A stretch of 64,000 nucleotides of DNA from Brachybacterium fresconis (GCF_017876515.1 NZ_JAGIOC010000001.1:2170001-2234000), one strand, 5' to 3'; positions 9,346 to 18,696 are shown, counted from the stretch's first letter. Notes: a model not told the origin generated them from the sequence alone. Translations and numbers: made by a program.

Positions 9346-10222
9346 AGCTCGCCTCCCCTCTCCAGAAGAAGAGGAACCCGAAGAGCAGGAAGCCGAAGGC
9401 CCAACCGCTGAGGATCAGCCAGGATTCCAGCGGCGGCACCCCGCCGTCCATGAGCACCTGCCGATACATCTTGATCATCTGATAGATCGGATTGGCCTGT
9501 ACGACCGCATTCACCGTCGGGTTGTCCAGGAACCGCTCGATCGGGAAGATCACGCCGGAGCTGTACATCAGGAACCGCCCCACCACGGTCATGAACTGGC
9601 TGATGTCCGGGATCAGGAAGCCCAGGCGCGAAACGACGAGGTTGATGCCCAGATTCAGGACGAACTGGAGCACATAGATGGGGATGATCAGCAACCAGCT
9701 GATCCGCGGAAGCTCATGGGGCGGGATCAGCATGATCATCACCAGCACGACGCCGATCGTGTACTGCATCTGCAGCATGTCGCGCAGCTCCGCCGAGAGC
9801 GGCAGAGATGCCCGGGGGAAGGAGAAGGCTCGGATCATCGGTCTGCCGGACTGCAAGGTGCTCGTGCCCTGGCTGACGCTCCGCATGGTCGAGCGGAACA
9901 TGAGGATGCCGATCACGACGTACGCCGCGAAGTTGTCCACGCCTCGGGACATGTTCAGGACGAGACCGAAGACCACGAAGTAGAGCGCAGCATCCAGCAT
10001 CGGACGCAGAACGAGCCACACGCTGCCCAGATGGTTGCGACTGTTCTGCGTCGACACCCGGTGGCGAGCATCGGTCCAGATGAAATGCCGACGCTGCCAC
10101 AGCTGCGCCAGGTACTCGCCGAGGTCAGGACGGACGCCGACGGGAGTGAGGCCCTCGGCCTGGAGCCCCCGCGCCTCGAGCCGGCTCATGACCTGCTGGG
10201 CGGCCTTGGGATCATTGGCCAT
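9329..10222 (-). CDS. ABC-2 type polysaccharide exporter permease (TagG/Wzm-like)
   Basis: 297 residues with about six membrane helices in the second and later parts, typical of ABC-2 permeases of the TagG/Wzm type. The N-terminal ~60 residues are soluble and are followed by the RNHLGSVWLVLRPMLDAALY segment, where this family begins its first helix. The ATG at 10222 is preferred over the GTG at 10231 because AGGAGG sits 8 bases before it. It overlaps the upstream glycosyltransferase by 11 bp and the downstream ATPase gene by 17 bp, so the three are one translational unit. It should move the finished glycan, probably lipid-linked, across the cytoplasmic membrane. Confidence 0.92.
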   Translation of the reverse strand: MANDPKAAQQVMSRLEARGLQAEGLTPVGVRPDLGEYLAQLWQRRHFIWTDARHRVSTQNSRNHLGSVWLVLRPMLDAALYFVVFGLVLNMSRGVDNFAAYVVIGILMFRSTMRSVSQGTSTLQSGRPMIRAFSFPRASLPLSAELRDMLQMQYTIGVVLVMIMLIPPHELPRISWLLIIPIYVLQFVLNLGINLVVSRLGFLIPDISQFMTVVGRFLMYSSGVIFPIERFLDNPTVNAVVQANPIYQMIKMYRQVLMDGGVPPLESWLILSGWAFGFLLFGFLFFWRGEASYGGGQ

Positions 10223-12101
10223 CCGCGTCACCTCCTCCGCGACTGTTCAGGATCTGCTCGTACACCACGCGGTATCGTCTCACCTGTTCGGACCAGGAGC
10301 GCTTTCGCGCCATCGTCCGGCCCACCGCACTCTCCGCGACGGCGTCCCCGTCGTCCAGCAGGGCGTGGGAGATCGCACGTGCCAGATCCGCCGGCGATCC
10401 CGGTTCGACGAATCGTGCGCACGCCGTGCCCTGGTCCGTCGTGAGGACCTCGCGCAGCGCCGGAAGGTCCGAGACGATCAGCGGCCGGCCCAGGGCCAGC
10501 GCTTCGATCGGCTTCTGCGGCGTGACCAGCCGCGATACCGCGAGATCCTGCCGCGGAACGATGACCGTGTCGAGTGCTTCCACCCACCGGCGCGCGCTCT
10601 CGCGCGGCACTCGCCCGGGGAGGTGGACACGGTCGCTGATGCCGAGTTCCTCAGCCAGGGAGACCAGGCCGGGACGCGCCGTGCCGTCGCCGACGAGGAC
10701 GACGTGGACCCTGTCGCGCATCTCCCACGGCACCGTCTCGTCCCCCGTGAGCACCGCCACAGCCCGCAGCAGGACGTCGAAGCCTTCGTACTCCACGAGC
10801 GCGCTGGCCGCGCCGACCAGAAAGGCGTCCTCGGGGACGCCCGCGCTCCGGTCCAGCCCGACGGATGTCCTGGCCGTCGCAGGGTCGACGCCGTCCTCGA
10901 AGAGCGAGTCGTCGACCCCGTTGGGGACCAGGGTGATCTCGCGGTCGTCCACGCCCCGTGCGACGAGCTCGTCGGCCATGGTGCGCGAGAGGGTGACGAC
11001 CGCGTCGGCATCGCTCGCCAGTTCGGCCTCGCGAGCCGCGATCAGGGCGGCCTTCTCGGATTTCTCGGCCGAGCGGCGACCCTCCAGCGTGCTGTGCGAG
11101 GCCACCCAGGTCTGCTCCATCAGTCCCCGGACCTCGAGCACCCAGGGCAGTCCCCTCGCCCGCGCGACGGTCTGTGCGACCAGGGCGTTGAGATAGTTCG
11201 TCGTGGCGTGGAGGACATCGGGGCGGAACTCGTCCACGAGGCGCAGCGCCACGTCGATCTCGTGCTGCAGGCGCTCGCTCTGGGTCTGCGGCAGAGCGGC
11301 GGGCAACGACCGGAGGTAGCGGATCCCGTCGACGACGTCCTCGTCCCGGGCCGCGAGCATCCCGACCATCACCGGGTAGCCCGTGCGGGTCAGGGCGATC
11401 GAGTCGACGTCGCTCTCACGCAAAGCGGTCAGGATGCGGTGGCTGCGCAGGGAGTACCCGGATTGGGTGTGCGGCAGAGAATTGGTCAGCAGGTGCAGGG
11501 CCCGCAGGGGACGGCCGCCGGGGCCCTCGGGCCGCTCCTCCGGATCGGGTGAGCGGTCCGTCGGCATCCGGAAGCCCGGCTCGAGCAGCTGCAGCTCGCT
11601 GTGCAGGCGTCGGGCGTACCGAGATCCTCCCGCACCGGAGCTCTCGAGGATGTCGACGGCCCGGTGCAGATCGCCTCGCGCCCAGGCCGCGCGTGCTCTG
11701 GTCGTCGCCGGGGTGGCCGCCGAGAGCAGGTCGGGTCGGTCCAGCAGCACCGCGACCTCACCCGAGAGCCGCGAGAGCGCTCGTGCGTCCGCATCGTCGG
11801 CCTTGTCGAGGAGGGCTTCTGCGATGTCGTGCCGCCCGGCCATCAGCGAGCCGAGCGAGCCGAGCCCGGGGAAACGGCCCGAGAGCTGCTGGAGGGCCCG
11901 TCCCAGCCCGATCCGAAGGGAGAAGGGCAAGCGGCGGCTCACCTGGATCGCGAACAGGGCCGGGTCGTCGGCGAGATGCTGGAGTCCGGCCTGCAGGAGG
12001 AGCCGGACGTTCCGCGTCAGCTCGCGGCGCCTTCCCCCGGTCAGCTGCGGAGCCGGAGGTCGCCGATGATCCGTGTTCACCGGACCGAGGGTATCTGTCA
12101 C
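10212..12101 (-). CDS. GT4-family glycosyltransferase with helical N-terminal region
   Basis: 629 residues from a GTG at 12101 with GGGAG 9 bases upstream. The longer open frame runs into the neighbouring gene and is not used. Residues ~1-180 are helical with no assigned domain; ~190-620 form a GT4 glycosyltransferase: LHLLTNSLPHTQSGYS, RPDVLHATTNYLNAL, VLEVRGL, TLVPNGVD, LVGDG, LPGRVP and a PQKPIEALALGRP segment at the donor site. The same blocks occur in the fused enzyme at 2999-7024 (QTGYTLR, NALIVSVVG, KPFEAF), so the two transferases are paralogues within one locus. There is no membrane segment. Donor and acceptor cannot be read from sequence. Confidence 0.88.
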   Translation of the reverse strand: MTDTLGPVNTDHRRPPAPQLTGGRRRELTRNVRLLLQAGLQHLADDPALFAIQVSRRLPFSLRIGLGRALQQLSGRFPGLGSLGSLMAGRHDIAEALLDKADDADARALSRLSGEVAVLLDRPDLLSAATPATTRARAAWARGDLHRAVDILESSGAGGSRYARRLHSELQLLEPGFRMPTDRSPDPEERPEGPGGRPLRALHLLTNSLPHTQSGYSLRSHRILTALRESDVDSIALTRTGYPVMVGMLAARDEDVVDGIRYLRSLPAALPQTQSERLQHEIDVALRLVDEFRPDVLHATTNYLNALVAQTVARARGLPWVLEVRGLMEQTWVASHSTLEGRRSAEKSEKAALIAAREAELASDADAVVTLSRTMADELVARGVDDREITLVPNGVDDSLFEDGVDPATARTSVGLDRSAGVPEDAFLVGAASALVEYEGFDVLLRAVAVLTGDETVPWEMRDRVHVVLVGDGTARPGLVSLAEELGISDRVHLPGRVPRESARRWVEALDTVIVPRQDLAVSRLVTPQKPIEALALGRPLIVSDLPALREVLTTDQGTACARFVEPGSPADLARAISHALLDDGDAVAESAVGRTMARKRSWSEQVRRYRVVYEQILNSRGGGDADGQ

Positions 12102-12210
12102 GCTGACCGTCTCCCACCACAGGGCCGTGAGCCGCGTCGCGTCGACGCGACGCGAGGCCGGCGAGACGCTCCCGCGCTCGTCGGGCCCGACGCGTCCCGG
12201 ACGCGGTCGG

Positions 12211-13962
12211 TCACGCAGCCGCGCTCCACAGCTGGGAGCGGACTCGTTCAAGGGCTCCGACGTGGTCCGGGAGCGCGTCGAGCAGGTAGGCCTTGTTCAG
12301 GTTGGACTCGTGCATCGCATTGCCGTCCCCGGCGCCGACCGCCTTCTCGATGTCCGCCATGGCATCGTGAGTGAACCACCGCTGCCAGGCCGTGCGCTCG
12401 TGGATCAGATGCTCCATCGACCCGGGCGAGGTCTGCCATGTTCGCATGCCCTGGACGCGACCCGATCTCTTGGAGTCCTCCGGGGACGCCTTGAAGTACC
12501 GGATGCTCTCCCACTCCGGGATGAGGGCGCGCGACATCGCTTTCTGCATCACCTTGTCGAGGCGCTGTTCCGGGGTCAGGTCGATCCCTGCTCGCACGAA
12601 CACCGGGTTGAGCAGGAGGACGAAGGAGGCGGAGCTGAGCTGCGCGTTGATCCAGCGGCGGAACTTCGAGTGCATCTGAAACACGTTGAGCGCGGTCGCG
12701 TCCTCGTGGCCGAGTGAGCGGGTGAAGGCCTTCTGGTTCTCGATGAACTGCAGGGTCGAGACCCGGGATTCCGGGGTGTTCACCTTCCCGGCGAAGGCTC
12801 GCCCTACCCGGTCGACCGGATGCTCCATGGCGCGGGCCGCCTCGAGCATCTTCGGCGTCGAGTAGTAGATGCCGTGCATGACCTCGCCGTTCGCCCCGCC
12901 GATCGTCAGGCGGGAGCGGGCCGGTGGGCGGTTGATGGGAGCCTTGAGATTCCCGGGGGCGAAGTCTCCGTCCCACAGGAGCAGACCCTTGGTGAGGCGG
13001 TCCTCGATCGAGAAGTTCGAGACCCGACCGGGGTTGGGGTAGGTGACGCGGTGCGTGACGCCCCGTGCCTCCAGTGCACCGTCACGATCGATCGCCGCGA
13101 GGAGTTCTTCGGCGACGTCGACCTCCCCCTGCAGCGTCCCGACCGTCTGGAGCGACGCCGGTTTGCCGCCGGCGAGCCAGGCAGCGGCCGTCACGCGGGA
13201 GTCCTGGCCTCCGGAGAGGTGGACCGTCGGCGCCTGCACGGCGATGTCGCCGATGTTCGAGGTGAGGACGGCCATCGAGGCCGCGACCGCGTCGTAGTCC
13301 GGCTGCTGCTCCCGGTAGCCGTAGAACTCCTCGTCGGAGGCATAGCGTCGACGGGAGACCTCGTCACGGATGCCGACGGCGATGACCTCGGCCGGGCCGA
13401 GGCGGCGGACCTCGGCGACCGGGGAATGGTCCTCGGGCCAGAAGCCGACCTGGGCGAGCAGATCGGCGCCGTAGACGTCCACCTCCAGAGGGCGGGAGGA
13501 GAAGAGGGAGAGCATCCCGATGTGGTTACCCACCGCGACGAAGTCCTGGTTCTGGACGACATAGGCCCGCCCGAAGCCGAACACGTCGTTCCAGGCCTCG
13601 AGCCCGCCGTCGTCCCACAGCGAGGCCCCGAAGTATCCTGGCTGCACCGTCCGTCGCCCGCGGTCCTCCCGCAGAGCGGAGCGCGCCCAGCGTTCCCATC
13701 CCGATCCCGGGATCTCCTCCGTGTAGGAGACCGGGGGCTGCGAGAGCGAGAGCACGCCGTGCTCGTCGTGGAGCCACGTCGGGGCATTCCACGTGCCCTC
13801 GACGGCGCGGGCGTTGAGCACGGCTCTGCGATCGGTCACCTCGGTCGATGCGTTGGTGACGTCGTACGCCTCGCCCCCGAGACGGCACGCCTCGTCCCAG
13901 ACCCGGGGAAGCAGCCGGCGGCCCCGATCGGAGATCGCAGCTACGGCGAGGGTGATGTTCAC
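12211..13962 (-). CDS. Asparagine-synthase-like PP-loop protein lacking the N-terminal Cys (paralogue)
   Basis: 583 residues, GTG start. It is a paralogue of the protein at 1191-2924 over its full length (shared N-terminal MNI/VNI start, NHIGM/NHIGI, PDYD, SGGxDS, the xGGxGGEVMHG-type segment, and an acidic C-terminal domain). The PP-loop SGGQDS is at about 250-255. It begins MNITLAV, with no Cys in the first ten residues, so it cannot be a normal glutamine-hydrolysing amidotransferase. Beta-lactam and carbapenam synthetases are known relatives that lost this Cys and adenylate a carboxylate. It is the first gene of the minus-strand locus; the ribosome site (AAAGG) is rather far from the start. 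Confidence 0.85.
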   Translation of the reverse strand: MNITLAVAAISDRGRRLLPRVWDEACRLGGEAYDVTNASTEVTDRRAVLNARAVEGTWNAPTWLHDEHGVLSLSQPPVSYTEEIPGSGWERWARSALREDRGRRTVQPGYFGASLWDDGGLEAWNDVFGFGRAYVVQNQDFVAVGNHIGMLSLFSSRPLEVDVYGADLLAQVGFWPEDHSPVAEVRRLGPAEVIAVGIRDEVSRRRYASDEEFYGYREQQPDYDAVAASMAVLTSNIGDIAVQAPTVHLSGGQDSRVTAAAWLAGGKPASLQTVGTLQGEVDVAEELLAAIDRDGALEARGVTHRVTYPNPGRVSNFSIEDRLTKGLLLWDGDFAPGNLKAPINRPPARSRLTIGGANGEVMHGIYYSTPKMLEAARAMEHPVDRVGRAFAGKVNTPESRVSTLQFIENQKAFTRSLGHEDATALNVFQMHSKFRRWINAQLSSASFVLLLNPVFVRAGIDLTPEQRLDKVMQKAMSRALIPEWESIRYFKASPEDSKRSGRVQGMRTWQTSPGSMEHLIHERTAWQRWFTHDAMADIEKAVGAGDGNAMHESNLNKAYLLDALPDHVGALERVRSQLWSAAA

Positions 13963-14086
13963 GATCGATCAAAGGCCTTTCGTGCGGTGTCGATACCCAT
14001 GTTTCACAGGTACCGGTCAGGAACAGCGAACAGTCTGCCTGAACTGTGCGGCCAGGCGGTAACTCTGCCCCCGGTTTCCCGCGCCC

Positions 14087-14959
14087 TCACCGCTCGATCG
14101 CCCCGGCGACCCGCTCCCGCAGCTCGATGAACTCCGGCAGGCGGCGCATCTCCTCACCCAGGGTGCGGCCGGCCTGGGCGGACAGCGTGACGTCCTGGTC
14201 GAGCACCACCCGACCGGGGCGGGCGCTCATCACCAGCACGCGGTCGCCGAGGAACACGGCCTCGTCCACGTCGTGGGTGATGAAGAAGACGGTGCGGTGC
14301 TCGGTGCGCTGCAGCTGGAGCACGTCGGCCTGCAGGCGGGAACGGGTGATCGCGTCGAGGGCCCCGAAGGGCTCGTCCATGAGGATCACGTCGGTCTCGT
14401 TGGCCAGCACGCGGGCGATCTGCGCTCGCTGCTGCATGCCGCCGGAGAGCTCATAGGGGCGGGTGTCGCCGAAGTCCCCCAGTCCCACCATCTCGAGGTA
14501 CTCCTGCGCCTTCTGGCGGCGCTGCTTCTTGCCCACCTTGCGGATCCGCATGCCCAGGGCCACGTTCTCGCGCACCGTGAACCAGGGGTAGAGGTTGGGC
14601 TGCTGGAACACCACGCCGCGCTCGGAGCCGGGGCCGGTGATCTTCTGGTCGCGGTAGCGGGCCGTGCCGCCGGTGGGGTCCAGGAAGCCGGCGATGATCT
14701 TCAGCAGGGTCGTCTTGCCGCAGCCGGAGGGGCCCACCACGCACACGAACTGGCCTTCGGGGATGTGCAGGTCGGTCTCGGCCAGGGCGTGGACCACGTC
14801 CCCGGAGTCGGTGATGTAGCGCTGGGAGATGGCCTCGAGGGAGACGACGGGCTCGCTGGCGGCGGGCCCGGTCGCGGAATCGGTCGCGGTCTCGGCCTGG
14901 GTGAGGTCGGGCGCCGAGCTGTCGGTCCCGGGGGGCTGCGGGGCGGGGCTGTCGGTCAC
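14087..14959 (-). CDS. ABC transporter ATP-binding protein (NitT/TauT family)
   Basis: 290 residues, GTG start overlapping the stop of the binding-protein gene (GTGA). It energises uptake through the adjacent permease. Walker A GPSGCGKTT, signature LSGGMQQRAQIARVLA and Walker B ILMDEPFGALD are all present, with the FFITHDVDEAVFLGDR switch region typical of TauB/SsuB/NrtD proteins. A ~40-residue Ala/Thr-rich N-terminal tail precedes the domain. Substrate class (sulfonate, taurine, nitrate, thiamine precursor) cannot be fixed from the ATPase; the binding protein suggests a sulfonate or taurine-like compound. Confidence 0.93.
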   Translation of the reverse strand: MTDSPAPQPPGTDSSAPDLTQAETATDSATGPAASEPVVSLEAISQRYITDSGDVVHALAETDLHIPEGQFVCVVGPSGCGKTTLLKIIAGFLDPTGGTARYRDQKITGPGSERGVVFQQPNLYPWFTVRENVALGMRIRKVGKKQRRQKAQEYLEMVGLGDFGDTRPYELSGGMQQRAQIARVLANETDVILMDEPFGALDAITRSRLQADVLQLQRTEHRTVFFITHDVDEAVFLGDRVLVMSARPGRVVLDQDVTLSAQAGRTLGEEMRRLPEFIELRERVAGAIER

Positions 14960-16050
14960 GGGGCGACCTCCTCGATCGCGTCGGCGTAGGGCATCTGCTC
15001 GTACACCTCGTCCTCGGCGAGCGCGTCGATCTCGCGCTGCTGCTCGAGGAACTCTGCGGTGCCGGCGAACGCGGTGGAGAGCCCGTCTCCGCCGAAGAAC
15101 TCCTCGCCGGCGAGCTCCTCGAGGGTGGGGAACTCGTAGCCGTCCAGGAGCTTGCTCGCCTCCTCGGGGCTGATGCCGAGCTGGACGCCGATGGAGACGG
15201 CGGCGGCCTCCGGATCATCGTTCATGATCCGATTGCCCTCGGCCTGCGCCAGGGTCCACATCCGCAGGAAGTCGGGGTTGTCCTCGATGAAGGCGGTGGT
15301 GCCGGCGATCAGGTCGAAGGTGGGGGCGCCCAGGCCGGCGCTGTCCTCGCTGGAGAGGATCGGGTGGCCGGTCTCGACCAGCTGGGTGAGGGTGGGCTCC
15401 CAGACCCAGGCGGCGTCGATCTCGTCGCGCTGCCAGGCGGCGAGGATCGCGTCGGTGGCGAGGTTGATGACGCGCACCTCGCCGGTGAGCCCCGCCTCCC
15501 CCAGCGCCGTCAGCAGCGAGTAGTGGGCGGTGGAGCCGAAGGGCACGGCGATCGTCTTGCCCGAGAGGTCCTCGAGCGTCTCGACGTCGGGGTCCTTGGC
15601 GATGAGGGACTCCGCGGCGCCGATGACGTCGCTGATCCAGATCACCTTGATGTCCTTGCTCAGCGGCGGGGAGGCGGACTTCACCGCGGGGCTCGAGCCC
15701 ACCTGGGAGATGTCCACGGAGTCGGAGCCGAAGGCCTGGATCACGTCTCCCCCGGAGTTCATCTTCATCCAGGTGATGTCCGCATTCGGCATGCAGGTCT
15801 CGAGCAGTTCGAGGTCCTTGACCACCAGGTCCCCGTTGGGGATGGCCTGCCAGGCGATGCGGGCCGACGTGGTGATAGAGGGGTCGGGTTCGACGGGGCA
15901 GGGGACGGAGCCCTCGAAGTTGTCGGGGTGGCTGGTGCGGCCGGACTGCACGCATCCGCTCAGGGCCAGCACCAGGCCGAGCGTGGCGGCGGCCAGGCGC
16001 AGTGCGGCCGCGCGGGGCCGGGGTGCGCTGAGGTTCGTCGTGGGGCTCAT
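14956..16050 (-). CDS. Taurine/sulfonate-type ABC substrate-binding lipoprotein
   Basis: 364 residues. The N-terminus has a signal peptide ending in a lipobox (LALSGC, Cys about residue 34), so the mature protein is a lipoprotein outside the membrane. The body is a TauA/SsuA/NMT1-like periplasmic-binding fold: GSDSVDISQVGSSP, VIGAAESLIAKD, LSGKTIAVPFGSTAHYSLL and DEIDAAWVWEP are the family blocks. I chose the ATG at 16050; the longer open frame upstream overlaps the permease gene. It is five bases from the permease stop and overlaps the ATPase start, giving a permease-binding protein-ATPase operon. Confidence 0.92.
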   Translation of the reverse strand: MSPTTNLSAPRPRAAALRLAAATLGLVLALSGCVQSGRTSHPDNFEGSVPCPVEPDPSITTSARIAWQAIPNGDLVVKDLELLETCMPNADITWMKMNSGGDVIQAFGSDSVDISQVGSSPAVKSASPPLSKDIKVIWISDVIGAAESLIAKDPDVETLEDLSGKTIAVPFGSTAHYSLLTALGEAGLTGEVRVINLATDAILAAWQRDEIDAAWVWEPTLTQLVETGHPILSSEDSAGLGAPTFDLIAGTTAFIEDNPDFLRMWTLAQAEGNRIMNDDPEAAAVSIGVQLGISPEEASKLLDGYEFPTLEELAGEEFFGGDGLSTAFAGTAEFLEQQREIDALAEDEVYEQMPYADAIEEVAP

Positions 16051-16055
16051 GGCGC

Positions 16056-16976
16056 TCAGGCCTTTCCGTACCAGGGGGTCAGACGGTTCCCGACCAGTCG
16101 GATGCAGCCGTCGAGGGCGACCGCCACCAGCCCGATGACGATGATGCACGCGATCGTGAGGTCCGTGTTCAAGCGGGTGCCGGAGATGTAGGCGAGGCCG
16201 CCGATGCCGGGGATGCCGTTGTTCAGCTCGGCGGCGACCACGGTGGTCCAGGCGAAGCCGATGGCCAGGCGCACGCCGGAGAGGATCGAGGCGGTCGCGG
16301 CCGGCAGCACCACGAAGCGGCCGATCCCCGTCGGACCGGCGCCCATGGACCGGGCGGCAAGGACGTAGTCCTCGCGCACCCCGCGCACCCCGTCGATGGT
16401 GGCGATGACGATCGGCGGGAACGCCGCCAGGAACAGCAGCAGGTACTTCGAGGTGTCGCCGATGCCGACCCACACGATGATCAGCCCGATGTAGCCCAGC
16501 GGGGGCAGGGCGCGCAGGAAGTTCAGGTACGGGGCCAGCGCCGTGTTGGCCGGTTCCCACATGCTCATGAGGAAGCCCAGCAGGATGCCGCAGACGGCAC
16601 CGAGGGCGACGCCCACGCCGATGCGCTGCAGGGAGGCGACCAGGTGCTCCCACAGATAGTAGTTCTGCACGCCGCAGACGGTGCGTCCGGTGCTCTCGTC
16701 GATGACCTGGCAGCGGTTCGCGTCGACGAACGCGCCGAGCACGGCCTGGGGGCTGGGCAGGTAGAGCGGGTCGACGAGCTTGATCGCGGTGATCAGCCAC
16801 CACAGGGCGATCACGCCGACCAGCACCCCGGCCTGCAGCAGACGGGCGCGCATCCTGCGGCGGGAGCGGCCGCGGCGGGCGGCCTTCGCCACCCGGTGCG
16901 AATGCGCTCGGTCGTCCTCGGACCCGGGACCGGTCGCCGCAGAGGCAGGCTCGGTCGCCGTCGCGTCGTTGCTCAT
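16056..16976 (-). CDS. ABC transporter permease (NitT/TauT family)
   Basis: 306 residues from the ATG at 16976 (GGAAG 8 bases upstream). About six membrane helices follow a 50-residue Arg-rich cytoplasmic head. The EAA-type loop (YVLAARSMGAGPTGIGRFVVLPAA) marks an importer permease of the TauC/SsuC group. Between the first and second helix, where relatives have a short loop, there is an insert of about 12 residues bearing two Cys (NRCQV and TVCGV), probably external and able to form a disulfide. First gene of the transporter operon. Confidence 0.92.
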   Translation of the reverse strand: MSNDATATEPASAATGPGSEDDRAHSHRVAKAARRGRSRRRMRARLLQAGVLVGVIALWWLITAIKLVDPLYLPSPQAVLGAFVDANRCQVIDESTGRTVCGVQNYYLWEHLVASLQRIGVGVALGAVCGILLGFLMSMWEPANTALAPYLNFLRALPPLGYIGLIIVWVGIGDTSKYLLLFLAAFPPIVIATIDGVRGVREDYVLAARSMGAGPTGIGRFVVLPAATASILSGVRLAIGFAWTTVVAAELNNGIPGIGGLAYISGTRLNTDLTIACIIVIGLVAVALDGCIRLVGNRLTPWYGKA

Positions 16977-17264
16977 GGACCGCTTCCGTTCCTCGATCGT
17001 CTCGCCGGTGCGCAGGGTGGACAGTACCGCACCGGTCCCGGCCACCCCAGGGCTCGCCGGCGCGGCCTCCCCGAGTATCCGTCGACGGACAGCGCTTTCG
17101 CCCGCGCGGACCGCTGATCGTTACCTGATAGTTCTCTCCCAGGGAGCGGGCGGGATGCGCGGGCGAAGGATCAGGCGAGTACGGTCCCCCTCGACGACGA
17201 CCACAATGCGCTCCACGCCACGGCACCCCGGTGTGCCCGCGACGGGGCGGCGAGGAGATCCCGC
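16977..17264. other. Divergent intergenic region between ABC operon and GltS-type gene
   Basis: 288 bases between divergent starts. It must hold both promoters. The GTG at 17265 has AGGAG 8 bases before it. I see an A/T-richer stretch around 17108-17133 that could hold promoter elements, but no box matches well enough to call, and no riboswitch or RNA gene is evident. Confidence 0.4.
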
Positions 17265-18689
17265 GTGTCCGCTCTGTTCGGCCTGTCCCTCATCGGCGCC
17301 TTCTGCCTGCTCGGGATGGCGGTGCGGCGGTGGATCCCCGCCTTCCGCACCAACATGGTCCCCGCCTTCGTGATCGCCGGGTTCCTCGGCGCGATCGCCA
17401 TGAACGTCGGCCTCTCCGGGGTGCTCGAGGGCGTGGACAGCGACCTGTTCGCGCAGCTGACCGCGGTGCTGTTCACCCTGTCGTTCATCTCCATCGGCCT
17501 GACCCCGCCGCCGGCGTCGACCAAGACCGACGGCGGGAAGACCCAGAAGGTGCTGCTGCGCGGCGCGTGGGCGATGGGACTGACCTGGACCTTCGTCTTC
17601 GCCGTGCAAGCGCTCGTGGGGGTGGCCGTGGTCGCCACCACCGGGCGCTTCGGCGGCATGGACACGATCTACGGCTTCATGATCCCGTTCGCCTTCGCCC
17701 AGGGCCCCGGGCAGGCCGTCACCTTCGCCGGCATCTTCGAGCAGCAGGGCTGGGAGAACGCGGTCGACGTCGGCCTCGCCTTCGCCTCCGCCGGCTTCGC
17801 CGCCGCCTTGCTGGTGGGCATCCCCCTGGCCAAGTGGGGTATGAGCCGAGGGCTCGCCACCCACTCGATGGGCATCTCCGACTCCGTGAGCAAGGGCTAC
17901 TTCCGCCAGGACGAGGAGACGGAGTCGATGGGCACCGAGACCACCTTCTCGGGCAACATCGACACCCTCACCGTCCACGCCGCCATGATGGGCGCGGCCT
18001 ACGTCCTCGCGCACGGGCTGGCCTGGGTCTTCAGCCATCTCCCCGGATTCATCGGCGACACCATCAGCGGCATGATGTTCATGAACGGCCTGCTCGCCGC
18101 CTACTTCATCCGCTGGGTGATGCGGAAGCTGCAGGTCGAGCACCTGCTGGACCGCCAGATGCAGGCCAAGATCACCGGCGTCACCACCGACTACGTGGTG
18201 GTCGCCTCCTTCATGGCCGTCCAGGCCGCCGTGGTCGCCGCCTGGCTGGTGCCGATCCTCGCGGCCGTCGTGCTCGTCGTCGTGGTCACGGTGGCGCTGG
18301 TGTTCTTCCTCGGCCAGCGCTACGGCAGCGACCACGACTTCGAGCGCACCATGGGCATGTTCGGCACCCTGACCGGCACCACCCCGACGGGGCTGGCTCT
18401 GGTGCGGATCCTGGACCCGCGCATGCGCACCACCACCATGGCGGAGATGGGGCTGATGAACCTGCCCGAGATGCTCTACATCCCCGCCATGCTCACGATC
18501 TCCGCCGCGTTCGCCGGGGAGGTGGGGGTGCTCGGCGCCGTCGGCATCATGGCCGCACTGACGGCTGCGTACTTCGTGATCATGCTGATCACCCGCTGCT
18601 TCGGAAAGCGCACCTGGACACTGGGCGGGACGGGCGACCAGCCCGAGGAGGAGGAAGAGCGCTCCACCTTGGAGTCGGCGGTGGAGTGA
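17265..18689 (+). CDS. gltS: Sodium/glutamate symporter (GltS family)
   Basis: 474 residues, ten or more hydrophobic helices. It should bring glutamate or a similar dicarboxylate in with sodium. Two family hallmarks are visible: FAQGPGQAVTFAG in the first half and the re-entrant-loop motif GTTPTGLALVRILDP in the second. GTG start with AGGAG 8 bases upstream. The last 20 residues are acidic (EEEEERS). It is divergent from the sulfonate-type ABC operon; a functional link is not shown. The family call is good, the exact substrate is not. Confidence 0.85.
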   Translation: MSALFGLSLIGAFCLLGMAVRRWIPAFRTNMVPAFVIAGFLGAIAMNVGLSGVLEGVDSDLFAQLTAVLFTLSFISIGLTPPPASTKTDGGKTQKVLLRGAWAMGLTWTFVFAVQALVGVAVVATTGRFGGMDTIYGFMIPFAFAQGPGQAVTFAGIFEQQGWENAVDVGLAFASAGFAAALLVGIPLAKWGMSRGLATHSMGISDSVSKGYFRQDEETESMGTETTFSGNIDTLTVHAAMMGAAYVLAHGLAWVFSHLPGFIGDTISGMMFMNGLLAAYFIRWVMRKLQVEHLLDRQMQAKITGVTTDYVVVASFMAVQAAVVAAWLVPILAAVVLVVVVTVALVFFLGQRYGSDHDFERTMGMFGTLTGTTPTGLALVRILDPRMRTTTMAEMGLMNLPEMLYIPAMLTISAAFAGEVGVLGAVGIMAALTAAYFVIMLITRCFGKRTWTLGGTGDQPEEEEERSTLESAVE

Positions 18690-18696
18690 GAGACGA

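Noticed and set aside
14956-17226. 756-codon minus-strand frame covering the permease
   Set aside because: Only its second part, from 16050, is the binding protein; the first part is a shadow of the permease gene.
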